In this document: one piece after another, positions 33,506-40,128 of the stretch
Position numbering within the stretch: the stretch's first letter is position 1
How the letters are laid out: every line of letters begins with the position of its first letter
Assembly: GCA_910587455.1 (NCBI GenBank)
Contig: CAJULK010000003.1
Location: forward strand, 110,636-174,635
Direction of reading: 5' to 3'
DNA length: 64,000 nt
From: an uncultured Christensenellaceae bacterium
GTDB lineage: Bacteria; Bacillota; Clostridia; Christensenellales; Pumilibacteraceae
Position numbers and translations under genes: made by a program
Notes under the pieces: model-generated
The model's input: the letters and a program-made list of their open reading frames with translations, nothing else
What the model was told of the DNA's origin: nothing
Databases searched by the model: none

Positions 33506-34480
33506 ATGAAAAAATTGCGCGTTGTTGTATGTGTACTGATTTCATTGATGTTGTGTTTGTCGTTCGCGCCCGATTTGACGGCAAGAGCCGATAGCGAATC
33601 GGTCTACATAGGCGGATTCCCGATAGGCATTTCTCTCGATGTAGGCGGATTGCTTGTGGAAAACGTCACGGGAGTGGAAACCGAATACGGGCTTGCTTAT
33701 GTAGAGGGACTGCGCCGCGGCGATGTGATCAGAAAAATCGACGGAGTGGCGATAGCTACGCTTGACGATATGCAAAACGCAGTAGACAGCGATTTGTGCG
33801 AAATAGAGATTTTGCGCGGCGGATCTGTCATGAATGTTTCCGTAAAGCCGATAGCCGAAGCGTATACCGGAAAATTCAGGCTCGGCGTCAAGGTTAAGGA
33901 CAAACTTTACGGCATAGGAACGGTTACTTTCGTTCGTAGGAACGGTAATTACACGGCGCTCGGTCACGAGATATACGATTCGGAGACAGATACGCGCTTC
34001 CCGTTCTGCGGCGGGAATATTTATGCATGTAAGATATTGGGTATAAAGCGCGGCAGTCGCAACGAGGCGGGGGCAATACTCGCGTCGCTTAATCCCGACA
34101 AACCGTACGGAATCGTGACATGCTGTAATAAGTTCGGGATAGCCGGCAAATACGACAAGTCCGCAGACGGTGAAACCGTTCAGATAGCTGCACGGTCGGA
34201 AGTTAAGCCGGGAGCGGCAAAGATACGGACTACCGTAGATAAAACTCCCGAATATTTCGATGTGGAAATTATAAAAGCGAGTAAGCAAAGCGGAAAACGC
34301 GAAAAGGGGCTTGTAATCAGAGTTACAGACAAGCGTCTGCTGAATATATCGGGAGGGGTAGTTCGCGGCATGAGCGGCTCGCCGATAATTCAAAACGGAA
34401 AACTCGTAGGCGCCGTGACGCATGTTTTTCTTAACGACTTTACAAAAGGTTACGGCGTATACGCCGACTGTCTTAATTAG
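33506..34480 (+). CDS. spoIVB: SpoIVB peptidase (PDZ serine protease)
   Basis: SpoIVB is secreted from the forespore and triggers SpoIVFB-dependent activation of sigma-K. The 324-residue protein has an N-terminal signal/anchor helix (about 4-27), a PDZ domain (about 48-115, EGLRRGDVIRKIDG), and the S55 protease domain. The domain includes the catalytic His in ALGHEIYD and Ser in GMSGSPIIQNGKLVGAVTHV. A TATAAT lies at 33473-33478 without a sigma-A -35, so a sporulation sigma factor is plausible. It lies between recN and the spo0A position. Confidence 0.94.
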   Translation: MKKLRVVVCVLISLMLCLSFAPDLTARADSESVYIGGFPIGISLDVGGLLVENVTGVETEYGLAYVEGLRRGDVIRKIDGVAIATLDDMQNAVDSDLCEIEILRGGSVMNVSVKPIAEAYTGKFRLGVKVKDKLYGIGTVTFVRRNGNYTALGHEIYDSETDTRFPFCGGNIYACKILGIKRGSRNEAGAILASLNPDKPYGIVTCCNKFGIAGKYDKSADGETVQIAARSEVKPGAAKIRTTVDKTPEYFDVEIIKASKQSGKREKGLVIRVTDKRLLNISGGVVRGMSGSPIIQNGKLVGAVTHVFLNDFTKGYGVYADCLN

Positions 34481-34561
34481 ACGTTAAAAATTCGTGTAAA
34501 TAAGGCATCAATCAAGCTAATTTTCCGTTTTTATCGTCTGTGCGCATAGTAATTTATACGT

Positions 34562-34837
34562 ATGCGCGAGGAAATAAACAACATACTTCTCGAACACGGT
34601 TTACGCCGTGGCAACGGGTTCGAATGTCTTGCCGACGCGGTTGAACGTTACGGCGATCAGACGTTATCGCTTAAACGCATATATGCGGAAATTGCGGATA
34701 GGCGCGGCATGAGTTTTTCCGCAGTCGAAAAAGCGGTATCGTCATGCGTCAATTCCTCCGAATACGATATGCAGATCACGCCCAAGGCGTTCATTGCGCA
34801 AATAAAAGAGCGAATAATGTTCGAAATTGACGAATAA
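34562..34837 (+). CDS. Spo0A C-terminal-like DNA-binding protein lacking the receiver domain
   Basis: The 91-residue protein occupies the position of spo0A, directly after spoIVB. It aligns by eye with the Spo0A effector domain: ILLEHGL (residues 8-14), GFECLADAVERY (19-30), RIYAEIADRRGMSFSAVEKAV (39-59, split around the recognition helix) and TPKAFIAQIKERI (73-85), matching Spo0A positions ending in PTNSEFIAMVADKL. The phosphoacceptor receiver domain is absent, and the 81-base upstream gap is too short to hold one. The stretch between recognition helix and C-terminal helix is about 12 residues shorter than in Spo0A. It could be a phosphorylation-independent regulator or a relic. Confidence 0.68.
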   Translation: MREEINNILLEHGLRRGNGFECLADAVERYGDQTLSLKRIYAEIADRRGMSFSAVEKAVSSCVNSSEYDMQITPKAFIAQIKERIMFEIDE

Positions 34838-34866
34838 CCGCGTAATCTGCGACATAATGATATGGT

Positions 34867-35493
34867 ATGCGACGCTCATTTATCATATCGGATTGGTTTT
34901 ATAGGCTCAGACATGCGGTAAAACGAAACCGTGTAGCGGTTGTTTTATATACGCTGTGTTCGCTGTTGTTTATCGTTATAGGAATAGCGGTAGGCGTGAA
35001 TGTATTGGATAAGACGGCTTATGCGCAGCGCAACGGCGCGTCGATATTCGTGTTTTTGCGCGGAGATTCGGGAATAGTTTCGTTTTTCTTTTCGGACGTT
35101 TTCTTTCTGGCGCTTTACTGCGTATTTTCGCTGTCTATGTTTTTCTTTCGAGTGACTACCGTGTTGTCGCTTGCGCCGTGCATGTACAAATCGTATGTGC
35201 TCGGAATGCATACATGCATAATCATAGCCGTATTTTCCGCATCTTCGCTTCCCATGCTGTTTGTTCTGTTCGTTCCTATCGGGCTTATAGAGATATGCTT
35301 GCTTTGCGTTATGTCTTACAGGTGCTTTGTATTCGCCGCCGCCAATGTTCGGTGTTCGCCGTCGAAAATAGATATTAAACAATATTATAAAAGCGCGCTT
35401 CCGTATGTGTTTGTCATTATTGCTTGCGCATTGCTCAAAGCGCTTACGGTATCGCTTTTCGGTTCGGCTCTGATCGGCGTGATCGTTTCATGA
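34867..35493 (+). CDS. Polytopic membrane protein, possible divergent SpoIIM
   Basis: The 208-residue protein has a short basic N terminus and about five hydrophobic segments (roughly residues 26-46, 72-95, 105-125, 128-155 and 178-205), with an extracytoplasmic loop after the first. Length, topology and position between the spo0A site and a dacF-like gene agree with SpoIIM (214 residues in Bacillus), part of the engulfment machinery. The segment LPYVFVIIACALLKALTVS resembles the last SpoIIM helix. Primary similarity is weak, so SpoIIM is an inference from topology and gene order. Confidence 0.5.
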   Translation: MRRSFIISDWFYRLRHAVKRNRVAVVLYTLCSLLFIVIGIAVGVNVLDKTAYAQRNGASIFVFLRGDSGIVSFFFSDVFFLALYCVFSLSMFFFRVTTVLSLAPCMYKSYVLGMHTCIIIAVFSASSLPMLFVLFVPIGLIEICLLCVMSYRCFVFAAANVRCSPSKIDIKQYYKSALPYVFVIIACALLKALTVSLFGSALIGVIVS

Positions 35494-35548
35494 ATTAAAC
35501 GCAATGTAATAAGACAAAATATACACATGAAAAACTTTCGGAGGAAGT

Positions 35549-36712
35549 ATGAATAAGAAACTCATGATCGGTATAGCGCTGCTGATGACGGCGCTGTTCG
35601 CATTCGTGCCGTTTGCGCGGACGGGCGCGTCTGCGGAGGTCGATGCGACGGCAGCTCTTGCCAAAACGTCTCGGGCGAGTATGCTTTTGGACGCCGATAC
35701 GGGAACGGTGGTTTTCGAAAAGAATACCGAGGATAGGCTTCAGATCGCGAGCATGGTCAAGATAATGACGCTCGCAATAACGTTTGACGAAATAGAAAAG
35801 CGCGGACTCCCGCTCGATACAAAGATCGTTGCGTCCGAGAATGCGGCGTCTATGGGCGGATCGCAAGCGTTTTTGGACGCCAATGCCGAGTACACTCTCG
35901 ACGAGCTTGTAAAAAGCATTATCGTGGCATCGGCAAACGATTCGTGCGTGGCTGTAGCGGAATATCTCTATGGCAGTGTAGACGCTTTCGTTTCGGAAAT
36001 GAATGCGCGTGCCGCCGAATGGGGCATGAACAATACGTGCTTCGCAAACTGCACGGGATTGCCCAAAGACGGACAGTATTGCTGTGCCAAAGACGTTGCG
36101 GTGATGTTCGGCAAACTTATCAAGCATAGCAGATTTTTCGATCATGCCAATGTTTGGATGTACGACTTTGCTCATCCGGGCGGAAGAGTGACCGAGCTTA
36201 CCAATACGAATAAACTTATAAGATTTTACGACGGCTGCGACGGCGGAAAAACGGGCTACACCGATGCTGCGCGCTCTTGTATCACCGTAACCGCTAAGCG
36301 CGGAGATACTCGGCTTATATGCGTTACGATAGGTGCGGAAAACTCGAAAACGCGCAACAAAGAAGTATCGGAAATGCTCAATTACGGTTTTGCAAACTAC
36401 AAAACGACTTTTGCCGTGCGCAAAGGCGACGTGATAGGCGAGTTTGCCGTGTCGAACGGCAAGACGGACAGCGTGACTGTCGTTGCCGCCGAAGACTGTT
36501 CTGCATTCGTAAAGACGGGCGGCAAGTGCGAGCTTACGCTCGAACACGAAATATCCGAATTGAAAGCGCCTGTGCAAGCGGGCGATAAAGTCGGCAGAAT
36601 AAAAGTCATGCTCAACGGCGAGGAGTATGCTTCTGTGGACGCGGTAGCGCAAAACGGCTGCGCAAAGAAAGGCTATCTCGATATAGTGGACGAATTTATA
36701 AGCAATTGGTAA
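35549..36712 (+). CDS. dacF: D-alanyl-D-alanine carboxypeptidase (DacF-like, S11)
   Basis: This is a low-molecular-weight penicillin-binding protein that trims stem peptides. The 387-residue product has a signal peptide (cleavage near ASA, residues 27-29), the SxxK motif SMVK at 68-71, SAN (near 131) and GGKTGYT. A C-terminal beta-rich PBP5 domain is followed by a final amphipathic segment. A CGGAGGA site precedes the ATG. Its location after spo genes parallels dacF upstream of spoIIA in Bacillus, so a forespore role is plausible; the sigma operon itself is not here. Confidence 0.9.
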   Translation: MNKKLMIGIALLMTALFAFVPFARTGASAEVDATAALAKTSRASMLLDADTGTVVFEKNTEDRLQIASMVKIMTLAITFDEIEKRGLPLDTKIVASENAASMGGSQAFLDANAEYTLDELVKSIIVASANDSCVAVAEYLYGSVDAFVSEMNARAAEWGMNNTCFANCTGLPKDGQYCCAKDVAVMFGKLIKHSRFFDHANVWMYDFAHPGGRVTELTNTNKLIRFYDGCDGGKTGYTDAARSCITVTAKRGDTRLICVTIGAENSKTRNKEVSEMLNYGFANYKTTFAVRKGDVIGEFAVSNGKTDSVTVVAAEDCSAFVKTGGKCELTLEHEISELKAPVQAGDKVGRIKVMLNGEEYASVDAVAQNGCAKKGYLDIVDEFISNW

Positions 36713-36721
36713 TATTTTCCG

Positions 36722-36751
36722 TTGACGGGCGGTCTTGCCGTGTGGTACAAT
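36722..36751 (+). promoter_or_regulatory. Predicted leaderless promoter for rpe
   Basis: TTGACG (36722-36727) and TACAAT (36746-36751) are 18 bases apart. The expected start, 7 bases after the -10, is 36758, exactly the A of the rpe ATG. No ribosome binding site is present. Confidence 0.6.
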
Positions 36752-36757
36752 AACGGT

Positions 36758-37402
36758 ATGAAAACACTTATTGCTCCGTCGATATTGAGCGGAAATTTTG
36801 CAAATATGGGTGCGGAAGCGGAAAGTCTCGCGCCCGCCGGCGCCGATTGGGTGCACATCGACGTTATGGACGGTATATTCGTTCCAAATCTGACGTTCGG
36901 ATTCAAGATGATCAGCGATCTCAGACCTCATTCCGATCTATTCTTCGACGTTCATTTGATGATTGCCGATCCCGCCAGATATGCGGAAAGGTTTGTAAAA
37001 GCCGGCGCCGATCTCGTATCGTTTCATCTCGAAGCCGAAAAGGACATAAACGGAACGATTGATACAATAAAACGGTGCGGTTGCAAAGCGGGATTGGCGG
37101 TAAATCCCGACACGGATATAGATAAGATAATTCCGTATCTGCCAAAACTCGATCTCGTTCTCGTAATGTCGGTTTTTCCGGGTTTCGGCGGACAGAAATT
37201 CATCGACGGTTCGCTCGAACGTCTGCGCCGTGCCGCAGAGCTTCGCGATAAATATGCGCCGTCTGCGCTCGTGGAAGTAGACGGGGGAATAAATGCGGGA
37301 AACGCCGTTGCCGCGGCAAATGCGGGTGCGGACGTGCTCGTCGCAGGTAATGCGGTGTTCGGTGCGGCGGACAGGAGAGCCGCGATAAAATCACTCCGAT
37401 AA
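36758..37402 (+). CDS. rpe: Ribulose-phosphate 3-epimerase
   Basis: Rpe interconverts ribulose 5-phosphate and xylulose 5-phosphate. The 214-residue TIM-barrel protein shows IAPSILSGNFANMG, the metal ligands in VHIDVMDGIFVPNLTFG and FDVHLMI, VMSVFPGFGGQKFI, and VEVDGGINAGN with the second catalytic Asp. ATG at 36758 gives the standard start; the frame is open upstream through the promoter. The rpe-spoVM-rpmB-yloU-yloV neighbourhood matches Bacillus, with thiN missing. Confidence 0.95.
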   Translation: MKTLIAPSILSGNFANMGAEAESLAPAGADWVHIDVMDGIFVPNLTFGFKMISDLRPHSDLFFDVHLMIADPARYAERFVKAGADLVSFHLEAEKDINGTIDTIKRCGCKAGLAVNPDTDIDKIIPYLPKLDLVLVMSVFPGFGGQKFIDGSLERLRRAAELRDKYAPSALVEVDGGINAGNAVAAANAGADVLVAGNAVFGAADRRAAIKSLR

Positions 37403-37465
37403 ACCGATAAATTGTATCAATGTCGCCGCATGCCGCATAGTTAATTATAAAGGGGGTGGCGCGGC

Positions 37466-37546
37466 ATGGCAAAGATAAAAGTCATTTGTATTAAATTGCC
37501 CGGGGTCTTGGGTAGAATTGTGCGGTTGTTTAAGCGCTCACGCTGA
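37466..37546 (+). CDS. spoVM: Stage V sporulation protein M (26-residue SpoVM peptide)
   Basis: SpoVM is the amphipathic peptide that recognises forespore membrane curvature and anchors SpoIVA, founding the spore coat. The 26-codon frame encodes MAKIKVICIKLPGVLGRIVR then LFKRSR. IKLPGVLGRIVR matches IKLPKFLGGIVR of Bacillus SpoVM, including the central Pro, and the length is identical. A near-perfect ribosome binding site AGGGGGTGG (37451-37459) lies 6 bases before the ATG. It sits between rpe and rpmB as in Bacillus and precedes a terminator. It is below usual gene-calling limits. Confidence 0.92.
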   Translation: MAKIKVICIKLPGVLGRIVRLFKRSR

Positions 37547-37590
37547 GCGCGGCGGTAAGCGGGGAAATGATGCCTTAAAATTAACATAAA

Positions 37591-37622
37591 AAAATCCGAG
37601 GCGTAGCTGCTTCGGATTTTTT
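37591..37622. terminator. Bidirectional terminator between spoVM and rpmB
   Basis: AAAATCCGA (37591-37599) pairs with TCGGATTTT (37612-37620) over a 12-base loop, with A-run on the left and T-run on the right. It can serve rightward spoVM and leftward rpmB transcripts, which converge here. Confidence 0.88.
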
Positions 37623-37644
37623 GTTTAAGAGTAAATAAACGCGA

Positions 37645-37836
37645 TCAGTCGTTCTCGTGCTTTTTGGCTGTGCGGAGACAGCGCGTGCAAACATACTCAT
37701 GCGATACTTTGCCGTCCACTTCCGTAGTTACTTTATGGACGTTCGCATTAAAGGTACGTTTCGTCTTTTTGTGCGAGTGGCTTACGTTGTTTCCCGCAAC
37801 TCTGCCTTTGCCGCAGACCGAACATACTTTGCTCAT
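37645..37836 (-). CDS. rpmB: 50S ribosomal protein L28
   Basis: L28 is a small large-subunit protein. The 63-residue product, on the minus strand, reads MSKVCSVCGKGRVAGNNVSH, then KKTKRTFNANVHKV and YVCTRCLRTAKK. The two CxxC pairs mark a zinc-binding form. A GGAGG lies upstream of the ATG. The frame remains open farther upstream, but those residues do not fit L28. Its reverse orientation, facing spoVM and divergent from the yloU-like gene, parallels Bacillus. Confidence 0.96.
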   Translation of the reverse strand: MSKVCSVCGKGRVAGNNVSHSHKKTKRTFNANVHKVTTEVDGKVSHEYVCTRCLRTAKKHEND

Positions 37837-37956
37837 ATCAGACCTCCTAACGTGCGTTAGCCGAATTTTCATTATAAATATACCACGTTTCGGGCTGATT
37901 TGCAACCAAAATCGGCGTGTTTTTGGCAAAAAAATCAAAAAAATAAGCGAAAACCC

Positions 37957-37985
37957 TTGCAATATTATAATAAATAGGTTAAAAT
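37957..37985 (+). promoter_or_regulatory. Predicted sigma-A promoter for yloU-fakA
   Basis: TTGCAA (37957-37962) and TAAAAT (37980-37985) are 17 bases apart. The leader of about 36 bases holds TGGAG at 38017-38021 before the GTG at 38028. Confidence 0.65.
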
Positions 37986-38027
37986 ATAAGGGTATGGTAC
38001 ATATACTTAACTGTTTTGGAGTGTATC

Positions 38028-38378
38028 GTGAGTGTTCATACATCTAATGCCTACGGCAGAATAACCGTAACCGAGGATTCGATAGCGCAGGTCGCTGCCG
38101 ATACCGCCTTGGACTGCTACGGCATAGTCGATCTTGTTTCCAAAACGTTTTCCGACAATCTGTCGGATCTGTTCAGGCGTAAACGTCTGTCGCGCGGTGT
38201 AAACGTATATACCAACGGCGATAGAATATTCATGGACTTATATGTCATCATTAAATACGGCTTGTCAATCGAGGCCGTCGCGCAATCGCTGAAAAAAGCG
38301 GTAAAGTATCGCGTAGAACGGTTTTCGGGTATGGTGGTCGACACAATAAATATCCACGTTGTCGGCATCAAAGTATAG
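38028..38378 (+). CDS. Asp23/Gls24 family protein (YloU-like)
   Basis: The 116-residue protein is the second Asp23 paralogue here. It has VHTSNAYGRITVTEDSIAQV at the N terminus, ALDCYGIVDLVSK, and the C-terminal strands GMVVDTINIHVVGIKV. The YloU subgroup lies directly before the fatty acid kinase gene (yloV/fakA) in many Bacillota. The start is GTG at 38028, six bases after TGGAG; a TTG at 38016 overlaps that site and is less likely. Confidence 0.85.
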   Translation: MSVHTSNAYGRITVTEDSIAQVAADTALDCYGIVDLVSKTFSDNLSDLFRRKRLSRGVNVYTNGDRIFMDLYVIIKYGLSIEAVAQSLKKAVKYRVERFSGMVVDTINIHVVGIKV

Positions 38379-38403
38379 GTACCGAATCACTCGGAGGATT
38401 AAA

Positions 38404-40047
38404 ATGCAAAAATCAATCAACGGCGCAACCTTTCGCAAAATGATACTTAACGGCGCCAAACTTCTCGACGCCAACAAGGCGCACGTGAATGAACTTAATG
38501 TTTTCCCGGTTCCCGACGGCGACACCGGTACAAATATGTCAATGACAATGCTTTCCGCATCCCGTGAAGTTTCGGCTTGCTCGACCAATAACTTGCCCGA
38601 GCTCTGCGACGCGGTGGCAAAAGGCGCGCTCCGCGGCGCACGAGGCAACAGCGGCGTTATATTAAGCCAGATACTCAAAGGCATGATGACCGTTCTGTCG
38701 GGCAGCAACGAGCTTACTGCCAAAACATTTGCAAAGGCATTTGCGGTCGGGACCGAAATTGCTTATAAAGCGGTCACCAAACCCAAAGAAGGAACGATCC
38801 TTACGGTTATCCGCGCAATATCCGAATCTGCGGAAAAAGCCGCGAAAAAGAACGTAGAACTCAAAGACTTTTTCGGAAGCGTAATCGACGGCGGCGAGGA
38901 AATGCTTCGTCAGACGCCCGAAATGTTGCCCGTTCTTAAAAAAGCTGGAGTCGTAGACGCAGGCGGCAGAGGACTTCTTATATTGTTGCAAGGCTTCCGC
39001 AACGTTCTTTTGGGACAGGAAGAAGACTACAACATCGAATTCGACGACACTTACAAAGCGGGCGACGACAGCCCGTACGACGAGCAGGCGCACTTCAATT
39101 ACAACGATCTCGCCGAAATCGAGTTCGCATACTGCACCGAGTTCTTTATCGTCAATCTTTATAAAAAGACGACGGAAGCGGATATCGACCTTTTCCGCGA
39201 AAAGCTCATGAATATAGGCGATTGCGTTTTGGTCATCGGCGATCTTTCGTTGGTAAAGGTTCACGTTCATTCCAATGCGCCCGGGCAGGTTCTCACTTAT
39301 GCGCTCGAGCTCGGCGAACTCGATCATCTTAAGATCGAGAACATGTTGCAGCAGAACCGTGAACTCAAGAATAAGCAGCAGGAAGAATTAAAGCCGTTCG
39401 GCCTCGTGTCTGTATGCGCGGGCGACGGACTTACCGCAATATTCAAGGACTTGCTCGTAGACAACGTTATAGAGGGCGGTCAGACGATGAACCCGTCCGC
39501 CGAAGATATAGCAAAAGCCGCGGACGCAGTCAAGGCGAAAGATGTTTTCGTGTTCCCCAACAACAAGAACATCGTTCTTGCCGCGAATCAGGCGAAAGCG
39601 CTTTCCAAGCGCAACATTCACGTAATTGCCACGTCCAATATTCCGCAAGGGCTTGCCGCCGTGCTCGCGTTTAACCCCGAGGATACTCTTGACGGCAATC
39701 TCAAAAATATGAACGACGCGCTCGGCGGGGTGCGTTCCGGCTCCGTTACTTATGCCGTGCGCAGCACCCAGATCGGCGAGTTCGACCTTAACGAAGGCGA
39801 CATCATCGGCATGGACGCAAAGGATATCGTCGCAAAAGGCGACAGCGTGAGCGACGTTACCGAGCAGCTTATAGACAAGATGATGGACGATGACGTTAGT
39901 TGCATTTCTTTGTACTTCGGAAACGACGTTAAAGAAGATTATGCAAATTCGATAGCCGCAGAGCTTACCAAAAAGTATCGCGCTTGCGACGTAGACGTGC
40001 ATTACGGCGGCCAGCCGCTCTATTATTTCATAGTTTCGCTCGAATAA
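38404..40047 (+). CDS. fakA: Fatty acid kinase catalytic subunit FakA (DAK2 family)
   Basis: FakA phosphorylates FakB-bound fatty acids so that exogenous or recycled acyl chains enter phospholipid synthesis. The 547-residue product has the DhaL-like kinase domain (about 1-200) with the ATP/Mg motif FPVPDGDTGTNMSMTM (residues 34-49) and RGARGNSGVILSQ. A middle domain and a C-terminal DegV-like domain with NNKNIVLAANQA follow. CGGAGGA precedes the ATG. Position after yloU-like and before recG is conserved. Confidence 0.94.
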   Translation: MQKSINGATFRKMILNGAKLLDANKAHVNELNVFPVPDGDTGTNMSMTMLSASREVSACSTNNLPELCDAVAKGALRGARGNSGVILSQILKGMMTVLSGSNELTAKTFAKAFAVGTEIAYKAVTKPKEGTILTVIRAISESAEKAAKKNVELKDFFGSVIDGGEEMLRQTPEMLPVLKKAGVVDAGGRGLLILLQGFRNVLLGQEEDYNIEFDDTYKAGDDSPYDEQAHFNYNDLAEIEFAYCTEFFIVNLYKKTTEADIDLFREKLMNIGDCVLVIGDLSLVKVHVHSNAPGQVLTYALELGELDHLKIENMLQQNRELKNKQQEELKPFGLVSVCAGDGLTAIFKDLLVDNVIEGGQTMNPSAEDIAKAADAVKAKDVFVFPNNKNIVLAANQAKALSKRNIHVIATSNIPQGLAAVLAFNPEDTLDGNLKNMNDALGGVRSGSVTYAVRSTQIGEFDLNEGDIIGMDAKDIVAKGDSVSDVTEQLIDKMMDDDVSCISLYFGNDVKEDYANSIAAELTKKYRACDVDVHYGGQPLYYFIVSLE

Positions 40048-40054
40048 CATAATG

Positions 40055-40074
40055 TCGGATAGTATCCTATCCGA
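40055..40074 (+). repeat. Perfect hairpin after fakA
   Basis: TCGGATAG (40055-40062) and CTATCCGA (40067-40074) form an 8-bp perfect stem with a TATC loop. No T-run follows, so it may be a mRNA stability element or weak terminator. A second, imperfect, GC-rich inverted repeat lies at about 40092-40130 just before recG. Confidence 0.6.
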
Positions 40075-40128
40075 ATAAATAAATGACAAAAAACCGCGGC
40101 GGCGATCCTTGATCCGGTTCGCCGCTCG

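Noticed and set aside
35495..36931. A 478-codon minus-strand frame opposite dacF and rpe
   Set aside because: Antisense shadow of two strong genes; no motif.
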